Assembly (NCBI GenBank): GCA_050013615.1
Contig: JBEKEX010000124.1
Coordinates: forward strand, 1 to 7,928
Direction: 5' to 3'
DNA: 7,928 nucleotides
DNA from: JBEKEX01 sp050013615
GTDB lineage: Bacteria; Chloroflexota; Anaerolineae; Anaerolineales; Anaerolineaceae
Part shown: piece by piece, positions 1-6,907 of the stretch
Numbering within the stretch: position 1 is the stretch's first letter
How the letters are laid out: each line of letters opens with the position of its first letter
The notes under the pieces: model-generated
Database searches by the model: none
What the model saw: only the letters and a program-made list of their open reading frames with translations
Told to the model about the DNA's origin: nothing
Made by a program: the position numbers and the translations under genes

Positions 1-793
1 CCAACACTCTTTTGGCTAAATTGGCAATCTCGCCCAAGGGTTCTTGCAATGCCTCAACGACATCCTCGGTGGTCAACGTTACCGAACGCGGCAAACCGGA
101 GACTTGATCCTGCCCTTGCACTTCCATGGACTGGATCTGGCTTTCGGGTACTGCCGAGCCGATCCGGATTTTCAGCATCTCGGCTGTGGGTTGCCCGATC
201 ATTACGCCATATTTCTTGCGCGCATAGGCAGCAATCGCATCATCCATCTGCAACCCGCCGGTGCGCGAGGTATCGGCCGTGATAATGTCATTCATCGCGA
301 TCACCGCCACCTGGTTGGCACCGCCGCCCAGGCAAACGATCATATTTCCCGATGGGGTGGCAATTGGCAGATCGACTCCCAACGCAGCTGCCAGCGGTTG
401 TGGAATCAAAAAGACCTCGCGGCTGCCAGCGCCCAGGCCGGCTTCATGCACTGCGCGGCCTTCAACGCTCGTGATCCCATACGGCATCGTCAGCATGATG
501 CGCGGTCTGAAAATAAAGGTCTGTCCAATAACTTTCTTGATCAAATATTGGAGTAAATTCTCGGTAATTTCGAACTCGGCAATGACGCCGTGGCGCATCG
601 GCCGGACAACTTCGATACTTTCCGGGACACGACCAATCATGTCTTTAGCCGCCTGGCCCCAATCAACCATTTTTCGTTCATCCGGAATGATCGCCACGAT
701 GGTAGGTTCCTGTAATAACACCTGATTACCCTCTGCAATCACGGTGTTCATTGTCCCAAGATCGATCCCTAATTCTCTGGTAAAGCTAGGCAT
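1..793 (-). CDS. MreB-like actin homologue (rod shape-determining protein family), C-terminus outside window
   Basis: MreB is a bacterial actin that forms membrane-associated ATP-dependent filaments guiding cell-wall synthesis. The first 264 residues are visible; the family is usually about 335-345 residues long, so roughly 75 are lost past base 1. The start is an ATG at 793 with AGGAAGGA about 10 bases upstream. Recognisable blocks are the phosphate-1 loop IDLGTMNTV (residues 10-18), RPMRHGVIAEF (64-74), the MPYGIT block (103-108, usually PSGVT), GAGSREVFLI (121-130), and the C-terminal-half block GGLQMDDAI...YGVMIG (179-200). Oddly, the phosphate-2 motif reads VCLGGGANQV (153-162) where canonical MreB has VDIGGGTTEV. 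The usual EEP before AAA is PQP (131-133). Asp and the catalytic Glu are thus Cys154 and Gln161, so ATP hydrolysis may be impaired. Family membership is secure. Whether it is the main MreB or a divergent paralogue cannot be decided here, so no symbol is given. Confidence 0.9.
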   Translation of the reverse strand, partial: MPSFTRELGIDLGTMNTVIAEGNQVLLQEPTIVAIIPDERKMVDWGQAAKDMIGRVPESIEVVRPMRHGVIAEFEITENLLQYLIKKVIGQTFIFRPRIMLTMPYGITSVEGRAVHEAGLGAGSREVFLIPQPLAAALGVDLPIATPSGNMIVCLGGGANQVAVIAMNDIITADTSRTGGLQMDDAIAAYARKKYGVMIGQPTAEMLKIRIGSAVPESQIQSMEVQGQDQVSGLPRSVTLTTEDVVEALQEPLGEIANLAKRVL

Positions 794-842
794 GACCTAG
801 TATCCTTCCTGTAAACAACTTCACAATTTCATCTTCCAACAA

Positions 843-871
843 TAAATAACGTCATATTGTAACACAGTCAA
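843..871 (-). promoter_or_regulatory. Candidate sigma70-type promoter for the mreB-like gene
   Basis: On the minus strand TTGACT (871-866) and TATTTA (848-843) are separated by 17 bases. This would start transcription near 836, about 43 bases before the ATG at 793. It lies in the 90-base gap after ruvA, so the mreB-like gene may be transcribed independently of the ruv cluster. The -10 box is only a partial match, so this is tentative. Confidence 0.4.
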
Positions 872-883
872 ATGAGCAGATAC

Positions 884-1462
884 TTAAGTCGAAAAGTATT
901 TTAGCGCAATGCGAAGTCGAGTTTCGACGTCATCGGGGGTATCCCGCGGGATGGATTGGACGGCCGCCTGTGCCTCGACCACACTATACCCCAAATTCGT
1001 CAATGCTTCGACTACCTCACCATCCACATCCACCATCACCGTGGCGCCCTGCAGCACGGCCGCCGTGGCAATCTTGCCTTTCAGGTGCAAAATGATCTTT
1101 TGGGCGGTCATTTTTCCGACCCCTGAGACCCGGCCGAATACATCAGCCTGCTCGCCGGCCACCGCATTGCGGATCACATCGACCGATAAAGTGGAAACGA
1201 CTGCCATGGCAATCCTAGGGCCAACGCCGTTAACGCCGAGCAACAACACAAAGATATCCCGTTCTTCCTGTCGCTCAAAACCATAAAGCGCCAGAACGTC
1301 TTCCCGCACCACCAGGTAAGTATAAAGAGAGATGCGGTCTCCCGGCTTGTTTTGGTTTCTGACGGCGCCGGTCGCAAAGACTTTGAACCCCACGCCACCA
1401 ACATCGACAACAAGGCTATCATCGTTGATGCCAATCACTTCTCCACGGAGATGAGCGATCAT
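884..1462 (-). CDS. ruvA: Holliday junction branch migration protein RuvA
   Basis: RuvA is the junction-recognition subunit. It forms tetramers around four-way DNA and loads the RuvB motor during homologous recombination and fork repair. The 192-residue product matches the usual length. The N-terminal OB-fold (about 1-62) opens with MIAHLRGEV and carries the acidic-pin region VREDVLALYGF (52-62) with Glu54 and Asp55. Two helix-hairpin-helix motifs follow, GVNGVGPRIA (76-85) and VSGVGKMTAQK (112-122). A linker leads to the RuvB-binding C-terminal domain (about 145-192, VEALTNLGYSVVEAQAAV). The ATG at 1462 is preceded by GAGGT at a good distance. The gene starts 26 bases after the methyltransferase gene and is probably in the same transcript. 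ruvB does not follow: the next gene is mreB-like, so the helicase is encoded elsewhere. Confidence 0.97.
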   Translation of the reverse strand: MIAHLRGEVIGINDDSLVVDVGGVGFKVFATGAVRNQNKPGDRISLYTYLVVREDVLALYGFERQEERDIFVLLLGVNGVGPRIAMAVVSTLSVDVIRNAVAGEQADVFGRVSGVGKMTAQKIILHLKGKIATAAVLQGATVMVDVDGEVVEALTNLGYSVVEAQAAVQSIPRDTPDDVETRLRIALKYFST

Positions 1463-1488
1463 TTCATAACCTCACAAGCCTAACCATT

Positions 1489-2280
1489 CTATGGATGCGT
1501 TTGGTTGAAAACCTCATATAGTATCACTGCCGTCGCAATGGCCAGGTTCAGCGAATCACTCCGGCCGACCATGGGTATTTTTACTATATCGTCACACAAA
1601 GCCACGTGGGCTTCGGTCAAACCCTGCCGCTCGCTGCCCATCAGCAGCACCATTGGCAATGAAAACGGATATTGATGGTAATTGTGTGCTGCTGCCCCAG
1701 ACGTCCCAATCACTTTACACTTGCAGCGTTTCTTCCATTCACCGAACTCGGCCAAAGTGGCTTTGATGAGCTTCTGCGAAAAGATGGCGCCCATGCTGCC
1801 ACGCACCGTTGCAAGATCGAAGGGATCGGTCGAATGATCGAGCAGTATGACCCCTTTCCCGCCCACGGCATCGCTGGTGCGCAAAATGGTCCCTAAATTG
1901 CCCGGATCCTGAACCGCATCCAAGGCAATATACAGCTCTTTTTTGCCAGGAACCAATTCTGCCAGCAGAGCCCAATGTTGCTGAACGACCGCGGCAATCC
2001 CCTGGGGGTTTTCCTTGATGGCGAAATTTTTGAACACTGACTCGCTGACTTCCAGCACCCGAACTCCGTGCCTGGCTTGTTCATCCACAGCTTGGCGCCC
2101 AATTGGGCTGGTAAGTAACTCTGGCGCCACAATTAAAGTATCGATAGCCTGTTCTTGCTGGATGGCTTCAATGACTATGCGCAATCCTTCGATATAATAA
2201 AGTCCACTTTCCTGCCTGGCCTTCCGCTCGCGCAGCCGTCGAACTTCTTTTACTTGGGCATTAGCCGTACTTGTGATCAT
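1489..2280 (-). CDS. TrmH/SpoU-family RNA 2'-O-methyltransferase
   Basis: This 263-residue SPOUT enzyme probably transfers a methyl group from S-adenosylmethionine to a ribose 2'-hydroxyl in rRNA or tRNA. The N-terminal part (about 1-105) looks like the SpoU substrate-binding domain (ARQESGLYYIEGLRIVIEA). The catalytic trefoil-knot domain follows, with all three motifs: motif 1 DAVQDPGNLGTILRT (121-135; Asn128 and Arg134), motif 2 LMGSERQGL (213-221; Glu217), and motif 3 IPMVGRSDSLNLAIATAVILYE (from 235; Ser243, Leu244, Asn245). The layout resembles the RlmB/TsnR-like 23S rRNA methyltransferases, but the target nucleotide cannot be read from sequence. Its ATG overlaps the ruvC stop as ATGA, which indicates translational coupling. 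The family call is secure and the substrate is unknown. Confidence 0.93.
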   Translation of the reverse strand: MITSTANAQVKEVRRLRERKARQESGLYYIEGLRIVIEAIQQEQAIDTLIVAPELLTSPIGRQAVDEQARHGVRVLEVSESVFKNFAIKENPQGIAAVVQQHWALLAELVPGKKELYIALDAVQDPGNLGTILRTSDAVGGKGVILLDHSTDPFDLATVRGSMGAIFSQKLIKATLAEFGEWKKRCKCKVIGTSGAAAHNYHQYPFSLPMVLLMGSERQGLTEAHVALCDDIVKIPMVGRSDSLNLAIATAVILYEVFNQTHP

Positions 2281-2771
2281 AGACCTTCTGCATCGCGTGG
2301 TAATTTACTGTTGATGTGGCATATTGCCACTGCCAAGGCATCTGCCGCATCATCCGGCCGGGGAATATCCGGCAATGAAAGCAACGCTTTGACCATTAAT
2401 TGTACCTGCGCTTTGCCTGCCCCGCCAAACCCCGAAACGGCTTGCTTGATTTCCATGGGGGTGTATTCCGCCACGGCGACCCCCGCTTCCGCCAATGCCA
2501 GCATGGCAACACCCCGCGCCTGCCCCACCGACATGGCAGTCGTCACGTTGCTTTGAAAAAACAACTTCTCCACCGCACCACTTTGGGGTCGATGGAGAAG
2601 CAATAATTCTTTCAATTGGGTATAGATTTGAAGCAACCGTTGTTCGGGGGGTATCTTGGCAGCAGTTACGATCACCCCGTAGTCGATCACCCGGAGTTCC
2701 CCGCTATCTGTCTCTTCGACAAAGCCATAGCCCGTCGTTGCCGTTCCGGGATCGATGCCGACTACTTGCAT
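2277..2771 (-). CDS. ruvC: Crossover junction endodeoxyribonuclease RuvC
   Basis: RuvC is the dimeric, metal-dependent nuclease that resolves Holliday junctions by symmetrical nicking. The 164-residue product has normal length and an RNase H-like fold signature. It begins with GIDPGTATTGYG (5-16; catalytic Asp7), then VEKLFFQSN (67-75; catalytic Glu68), YTPMEIKQAVSGFGGAGKAQV (103-123), and the C-terminal PDDAADALAVAICH (139-152), with Asp141 and Asp144 as the remaining acidic residues. The complete set of four acidic positions suggests an active enzyme. The ATG at 2771 lies 7 bases after the yebC-type stop, with AAGGATG overlapping that gap as the ribosome site. It ends in an ATGA overlap with the methyltransferase gene. 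Confidence 0.97.
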   Translation of the reverse strand: MQVVGIDPGTATTGYGFVEETDSGELRVIDYGVIVTAAKIPPEQRLLQIYTQLKELLLLHRPQSGAVEKLFFQSNVTTAMSVGQARGVAMLALAEAGVAVAEYTPMEIKQAVSGFGGAGKAQVQLMVKALLSLPDIPRPDDAADALAVAICHINSKLPRDAEGL

Positions 2772-2778
2772 ACCATCC

Positions 2779-3534
2779 TTATTCAGACTCCAGCGCCGCC
2801 ATTGCCTCCTCAGAGATCTTCAGATTAGAAAAAACATTCTGAACATCATCCAATTCTTCCAGCGCATCGGTAGTGCGTAATACCTGCATCGTGTCTTCGA
2901 CGCTTAATTCCATTTCTTGGTTGGCAAAATAGCGGATCTCCGCCTCTTCGATCTGGATATCCGCATCTCTTAACCGGTCACTCATTGACTTGAAATTTTC
3001 AACCGGCGCAATAATCTCGATCGTCTCAGAATCCTGGCTGACGTCGTCTGCGCCGCCTTCCACCGCCAACTCGAAGACTTTATCAAAATCATTGCCTTCC
3101 AGTGGGACAGCGAAATAGGCAGCACGCTTGAATTGCCAGGCAGTGGAGCCCGCCTCACCCAAGCTGCCATTTGAACGAGTGAGCACATGCCTGATTTCCG
3201 CTACGGTTCGGTTGCGGTTTTCGGTGACACACTCGATGACCAAAGCAATACCGTTAGGGCCATATCCTTCATAGATCACTTGCTCAAAAACGACACCATC
3301 TTTGCTTTCACCCGTGCCTCGTTTTATCGCACGCTCGATATTATCTTTTGGCATACTTTGCGAGCGTGCTTTTTCGATAGCAAGGCGCAGCCGGAAATTG
3401 GAATCCGCATCACCCCCACCATCGCGAGCCGCCATGACAATTTCCCGCGTCAAACGTGTAAACACCTGACCGCGTTTTGCATCTGCAGCACCTTTTTTGC
3501 GTTTGATGGTAGCCCATTTAGAGTGACCCGACAT
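2779..3534 (-). CDS. YebC/PmpR (TACO1-family) regulatory/translation protein
   Basis: YebC-family proteins are described as DNA-binding regulators. More recently they have been described as ribosome-associated factors that relieve stalling, in line with mitochondrial TACO1. The 251-residue product has the hallmark start MSGHSKWATIKRKKGAADAKRG, then FTRLTREIVMAARDGGGD (about 25-42), SMPKDNIERAIKRGTG, the YEGYGPNGIALVIECVTENRNRT block, and a domain 2/3 tail ending in ISEEAMAALESE. An in-frame extension to 3612 is open, but I reject it for three reasons: the conserved family N-terminus begins at 3534, GGGAG lies 9 bases before that ATG, and an extended -10 box at 3575-3583 would start transcription downstream of the earlier start candidates. 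It heads the ruvC-trmH-ruvA cluster, a common placement for this family. Confidence 0.96.
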   Translation of the reverse strand: MSGHSKWATIKRKKGAADAKRGQVFTRLTREIVMAARDGGGDADSNFRLRLAIEKARSQSMPKDNIERAIKRGTGESKDGVVFEQVIYEGYGPNGIALVIECVTENRNRTVAEIRHVLTRSNGSLGEAGSTAWQFKRAAYFAVPLEGNDFDKVFELAVEGGADDVSQDSETIEIIAPVENFKSMSDRLRDADIQIEEAEIRYFANQEMELSVEDTMQVLRTTDALEELDDVQNVFSNLKISEEAMAALESE

Positions 3535-3574
3535 ATGATTACACTCCCTGTCTTCAATTAAATTGGATTTTTCC

Positions 3575-3583
3575 ATTATACCA
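3575..3583 (-). promoter_or_regulatory. Extended -10 promoter for the yebC-ruvC-trmH-ruvA cluster
   Basis: On the minus strand TGGTATAAT is a perfect -10 box with the TG extension. No good -35 hexamer sits 16-18 bases upstream, as expected for an extended -10 promoter. Transcription would start near 3568, leaving a leader of about 34 bases before the yebC-type ATG at 3534. Confidence 0.6.
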
Positions 3584-3627
3584 TGCGCTACTAAATAACG
3601 CATCTGATACACGCAAAAAATCCGGGT

Positions 3628-4404
3628 CTATAAGTTTGGTAACGTTTCCCCAACCACCTCATTCGACAACGATCCCAATCCTTCGATCGTAATTTCCACG
3701 CGATCCCCGGGATTCAAAGGCCCAACTCCGGCCGGAGTACCGGTCAAGATCAAATCGCCGGGTATCAGCGTCATAATAGATGAAACGTAAGTGATGATCT
3801 GTGGGATGCTGAAGATCATCTCGCGCGACGAGCCAATCTGTCGCAGTTCCCCATTGACACGGCAGGAAATCAAAACATCAGATGGGTCGATCTCCGAATC
3901 GATCCACGGTCCAACCGGGCAAAACGTGTCAAACCCCTTGCCGCGCGTCCACTGGCCATCTCTGTGCTGCAGATCGCGAGCAGTGACGTCGTTGGCAATC
4001 GTATATCCCAGCACGTAGTCCGCAGCGTGGTCCAGGGTAATCCAGCGTCCTTGTTTGCTGATCACCACTGCCAGCTCGGCTTCGTGCTCGACTTGTTGTG
4101 ACTGCGGGGGCAAAACAATTTTATCCTCAGGCCCAATGATCGTGGTCGGAGGCTTCAGGAAAAGCAGCGGTACTTCGGGGATTTCGGCGTTTTGCTCTTT
4201 GGCATGCTCGACATAATTGCGGCCAACGCAAATGATCTTGGAAGGGACGACCGGAGGGAGCAAATGAACCCGATCCAAGGCAATCTCGGCTTCCAGGCGC
4301 CTGTATTCGCCAAACAGATCTCCCACGATGGGGCCGATTCGGTCATCTTCCAGCCAACCAAAGGCTGCCGATTCCTTTCCATACCGGTAACGGACAAAAC
4401 GCAT
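3628..4404 (-). CDS. Fumarylacetoacetate hydrolase (FAH)-family protein
   Basis: FAH-fold enzymes are metal-dependent hydrolases, decarboxylases or isomerases of 2-oxo acids from aromatic-compound breakdown. Members of this length are often annotated as 2-hydroxyhepta-2,4-diene-1,7-dioate isomerase, acylpyruvase or oxaloacetate decarboxylase. The 258-residue product carries an N-terminal lid region (1-50), KIICVGRNYVEHAKE (56-70), FLKPPTTIIGPED (82-94), and the metal-binding EHEAELAVV (106-114; Glu108, Glu110). These are followed by GYTIANDVTARDLQ (133-146; Asp139), TRGKGFDTFCPVGPW (153-167), and LTGTPAGVGPLNPGD near the C-terminus. All three metal ligands are present, so it should be active. 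The ATG at 4404 has GAGGAG 5 bases upstream. No aromatic-pathway genes surround it, so the substrate is open. Confidence 0.93.
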   Translation of the reverse strand: MRFVRYRYGKESAAFGWLEDDRIGPIVGDLFGEYRRLEAEIALDRVHLLPPVVPSKIICVGRNYVEHAKEQNAEIPEVPLLFLKPPTTIIGPEDKIVLPPQSQQVEHEAELAVVISKQGRWITLDHAADYVLGYTIANDVTARDLQHRDGQWTRGKGFDTFCPVGPWIDSEIDPSDVLISCRVNGELRQIGSSREMIFSIPQIITYVSSIMTLIPGDLILTGTPAGVGPLNPGDRVEITIEGLGSLSNEVVGETLPNL

Positions 4405-4427
4405 AATTGCTCCTCAACTTCTTTCAG

Positions 4428-4436
4428 AGTTTAGCA
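4428..4436 (-). promoter_or_regulatory. Possible extended -10 promoter for the FAH-family gene
   Basis: The minus strand reads TGCTAAACT, an imperfect -10 box with the TG extension. It would place the transcript start about 17 bases before the ATG at 4404. I see no convincing -35 box. It is supported mainly by position, just after the terminator of the upstream gene. Confidence 0.3.
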
Positions 4437-4487
4437 TATTTTATTAACGATGAATATTGTATCTTTCTTTTTGGTTTTAAAACATAA

Positions 4488-4511
4488 GGGCTGTCCGATA
4501 ATTGACAGCCC
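4488..4511 (-). terminator. Intrinsic terminator after the aldo/keto reductase gene
   Basis: Perfect 8-bp arms GGGCTGTC and GACAGCCC flank an 8-base loop. Read on the minus strand the stem is followed by TTATGTTTT. The flanking CATAA and TTATG can add pairs beyond a 2-base bulge. It lies about 45 bases past the reductase stop and separates that gene from the FAH-family gene. Confidence 0.7.
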
Positions 4512-4555
4512 CGTTATGAGCAGTTTCCTAAACGCAACAGGATTATTTCAGCCTT

Positions 4556-5479
4556 CTACGATAAGTGGTCGCTGGCTTTGTCGAGCGCTTCGACCTCGGC
4601 TGCGTCCAGGCGCCACCCCATCGCTCCGGCATTCTCGGCCGCCTGGCGTGAATTCTTGGCACCTGGGATGGGAACGACGCCCTTGCACATGATCCAGTTC
4701 AACGCCACCTGCGAGGGGGTTTTGACATATTTTCGGCCAAGCTCCCGCAACAATTCGATTGTGGGGGTGGCTTTTTGAAGGTCCTCAGGCGTCACTGTGC
4801 GCATGTGCAAGCGTGCCGGCAGGTCTTCGAGCTTATATTTGCCAGTCAGGATACCGTAACCCAACGGCCGGTAGCCCACCAGGGTCACTCCCAATTCTTT
4901 GCACGTCTCCAGTAACTCGTTGCGTTCAGCCGTACGTTTCAGCAAGCTGAACTCGACCTGGTTGCTGGCCAATGGGATCCCGCGTCTTTTCAAAATATCA
5001 TACGCCCAACTTGTCTGTGCCGCATTGCAATTGGAGATGCCTACCGCACGCGTGAGGCCAGCCTCGTAAACGTCCGCTAGCGCTTCGACCCAGGTTGCCA
5101 ACGGCACAGGCGGGACGGGAAAATGCATGATGTAGAGATCCACTTTGGGGAGCCCCAATCGTTTCAGGCTGGCACGCAATGCTGCCGTCAGGCTGGACTT
5201 TATGATTCGCCAGGGATAAGGGAAGAACTTGGTAGCTATGATTACGTCGGCATGGGGTTTTTGAAGAGCCATCCCAACGGTCATCTCCGACCCGCCCAGG
5301 CTATAGATCTCCGCCGTGTCGATAAAGTTGATGCCAGCTTCCAGCGCCGCATCGAAGACCGGTTGCTTCCCGGGGTCTCCCTTCCGGTTGAAGCCCCAGG
5401 CATTGGTGCCCATGCCGAGCGGGCTGATGCGCAATTCACTTTTTCCCAAAGTGATACGTTCGAAAGTCTGTGTAGCCAT
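4556..5479 (-). CDS. Aldo/keto reductase
   Basis: This is an NAD(P)H-dependent carbonyl reductase with a TIM-barrel fold, acting in the cytosol. The 307-residue product holds the full catalytic tetrad: Asp54 and Tyr59 in FIDTAEIYSLGGSE, Lys84 in VIIATKFFP, and His119 in VDLYIMHFP. Further family motifs are GLTRAVGISNCNA, NQVEFSLLKR, GVTLVGYRPLGYGILTGKY, and the cofactor-binding KTPSQVALNWIMCKGVVPIPGAKN. It resembles the YhdN/pyridoxal reductase-like branch, but the substrate cannot be assigned. An in-frame TTG at 5500 would add seven residues. I chose the ATG at 5479 because AAAGGA sits at good spacing before it and TTG starts are rarer. The gene has its own promoter and terminator, so it is probably transcribed alone. 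Confidence 0.95.
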   Translation of the reverse strand: MATQTFERITLGKSELRISPLGMGTNAWGFNRKGDPGKQPVFDAALEAGINFIDTAEIYSLGGSEMTVGMALQKPHADVIIATKFFPYPWRIIKSSLTAALRASLKRLGLPKVDLYIMHFPVPPVPLATWVEALADVYEAGLTRAVGISNCNAAQTSWAYDILKRRGIPLASNQVEFSLLKRTAERNELLETCKELGVTLVGYRPLGYGILTGKYKLEDLPARLHMRTVTPEDLQKATPTIELLRELGRKYVKTPSQVALNWIMCKGVVPIPGAKNSRQAAENAGAMGWRLDAAEVEALDKASDHLS

Positions 5480-5524
5480 TTCAATGATTCCTTTCTTCAA
5501 TTACCCTTTATGCTATTATCCTTG

Positions 5525-5552
5525 ATTATAGCAACGACCAATTGCATATCAA
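5525..5552 (-). promoter_or_regulatory. Sigma70-type promoter for the aldo/keto reductase gene
   Basis: On the minus strand TTGATA (5552-5547) and a perfect TATAAT (5530-5525) are 16 bases apart. Transcription would begin near 5518, about 38 bases ahead of the ATG at 5479. This is the best promoter match in the window. Confidence 0.7.
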
Positions 5553-5810
5553 GCGCCATCACGCTTTGTATGGCATTTACAACATCATTATTTACTGCTA
5601 TGTTGGGGATTTCGAGGCTCACAACTGTACGCAATTGCTTGAGCCTGACTAATACCAATCTACAAAGTGCTCATGAGAGGGTTTCGCCAGTTGATCGATG
5701 GCGATTTTAGATCTATGCCTTCGTAATTTGCGCGATAATAATAGCAGTTAATGGTCTAGCAAAAAAAAGTACCATTGTAGGGTGGTATTCCATTTTTAGG
5801 ATATTAATCT
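5553..5810. other. AT-rich intergenic stretch, no gene recognised
   Basis: Together with the reductase promoter this fills the 310-base gap between divergent genes. I see no plausible gene on either strand. It holds a short terminator-like hairpin on the plus strand (TCGCCA 5684-5689, TGGCGA 5699-5704, then TTTT) with no plus-strand gene before it. It also holds a run of eight A at 5761-5768 just before the plus-strand gene. No convincing promoter for that gene could be picked out. Confidence 0.5.
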
Positions 5811-6776
5811 ATGAAAATGAATGACATATTCGACGCTTTTTCCAGACGTAATAAAGAACCTCAACCATACACCTCTAGTGTGCCTATAACATCAAGAAAC
5901 AGGATATTCTATCTATGTAACGAATTGTTCGGTCAGAGCACGGATCACTTTGACTATACAGATGCATTCTGGAATGAAATTCGGTATTCATTTATTATTC
6001 TTCTTGGGAAAGGACAAAGACTAATTGATAATAAGCAATTAAACGCAATTCAGGACGTTACTGAATTCCTGAGTACATGCAGTGACGAGCATTACCTCAC
6101 CTTTATCGAATATATTTTCAAAGTTAAACGCTTTCCCCAATTATGTTCGGATGAAAATGCACTTGTTGCCACAATCAACGAAATCTTTGCCCTTGATAAC
6201 ATTGCTTATGAACTAACCGAGATGATTAAAGAAGATGTACAACTTATAACAAATGATAATCCATCTCCTGATCTATCTCCACATCTTTATCCCTCTCGTC
6301 CTCCAATAATTGAACCAAAAGTAATTTCATACCCCCAAATAATCAGGAAGGATGATCAAATTGTTCATGCAACAACAGTGAAACCAACTCTACAATTGCT
6401 TAAGGACCCTAAATTCAAGACAGCTAATAAAGAATTTTTAGAGGCATTGGAACACTATCGAAAAGGAGAAAATAGTGATTGCCTTACTAAGTGCGGCAGT
6501 GCATTTGAAAGCGTTATGAAAATAATATGTGATAAAAAACGATGGCGATATAACCAAAATGATACCGCCTCTCCGCTAATCATGAAATTGATAAACAATA
6601 AAATGCTTGAGCCGTACTTTGAGCAACCGCTTATCGCGATTGCAACGCTTCGTAATCATTTGAGTTCAGCTCATGGTGCAGGCGTTAAGGAAAAAGATGT
6701 CCCACCAGAATATGCGAGTTACCTGATTAGCATCACCGCAGCAGCGATCATACTTTTAGTACACAAATCAAAATAA
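5811..6776 (+). CDS. HEPN/Abi_C-type protein, STM4504/CBY_0614-like; putative defence or toxin RNase
   Basis: The 321-residue protein starts at an ATG preceded by AGGA with 9 bases of spacing. Its N-terminal part (MNDIFDAFSRRNK..., about 3-145) is a helical-looking region. A Pro-rich linker (about 150-175) leads to a C-terminal domain (about 192-321) resembling the abortive-infection C-terminal family: LLKDPKF...EFLEALEHYRKGENSDCLTKCGSAFESVMKIIC, then IATLRNHLSSAHGAG. Arg281 and His288 form an R-x6-H motif, the signature of HEPN ribonucleases. From memory the whole architecture fits the STM4504/CBY_0614 family, whose function is not established. There is no signal peptide. A short hydrophobic run (ITAAAIILLV, 308-317) looks like a buried helix rather than a membrane anchor. 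The gene is AT-rich and Asn/Lys/Ile-rich compared with all its neighbours, which suggests acquisition. It stands alone, with no antitoxin or partner gene beside it. Confidence 0.82.
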   Translation: MKMNDIFDAFSRRNKEPQPYTSSVPITSRNRIFYLCNELFGQSTDHFDYTDAFWNEIRYSFIILLGKGQRLIDNKQLNAIQDVTEFLSTCSDEHYLTFIEYIFKVKRFPQLCSDENALVATINEIFALDNIAYELTEMIKEDVQLITNDNPSPDLSPHLYPSRPPIIEPKVISYPQIIRKDDQIVHATTVKPTLQLLKDPKFKTANKEFLEALEHYRKGENSDCLTKCGSAFESVMKIICDKKRWRYNQNDTASPLIMKLINNKMLEPYFEQPLIAIATLRNHLSSAHGAGVKEKDVPPEYASYLISITAAAIILLVHKSK

Positions 6777-6820
6777 GTTGTTTTCTGAGAATATTGCTGG
6801 TGTAGTATTGAAAAATGTTC

Positions 6821-6848
6821 TTTACTATCAAAATAACGGTGCTATAAT
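6821..6848 (+). promoter_or_regulatory. Candidate promoter for the tRNA-Val/tmRNA transcript
   Basis: TTTACT (6821-6826) and a perfect TATAAT (6843-6848) are separated by 16 bases. Transcription would start near 6855, giving a leader of about 90 bases to the tRNA at 6948. That leader would contain the inverted repeat at 6908-6940. The -10 is strong and the -35 is only partial. No better promoter is seen closer to the tRNA. Confidence 0.4.
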
Positions 6849-6907
6849 TTCACCACCTGATTTTGATATGACTATTTTTTTGTTTAATTAGCCGTTACAA
6901 AATCAGC

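Noticed and set aside
3535..3612. 26-residue N-terminal extension of the yebC-type gene
   Set aside because: The family N-terminus MSGHSKW starts at 3534 with a ribosome site just before it. A TATAAT box lies inside the proposed extension, so the extension would be mostly untranscribed.
5500..5710. Plus-strand open frame extending past the reductase gene into the gap
   Set aside because: It is mostly antisense to the aldo/keto reductase, and its tail shows no recognisable domain or ribosome site.
5645..5720. Minus-strand reading AIDQLAKPSHEHFVDWY before a stop, as a possible decayed gene end
   Set aside because: It is only about 20 residues, has no recognised family match and no open frame upstream, and may be chance.
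5770..5787. TACCA/TGGTA inverted repeat before the HEPN-type gene as an autoregulatory operator
   Set aside because: The arms are only 5 bp and the centre is unremarkable; this is expected by chance in such a region.
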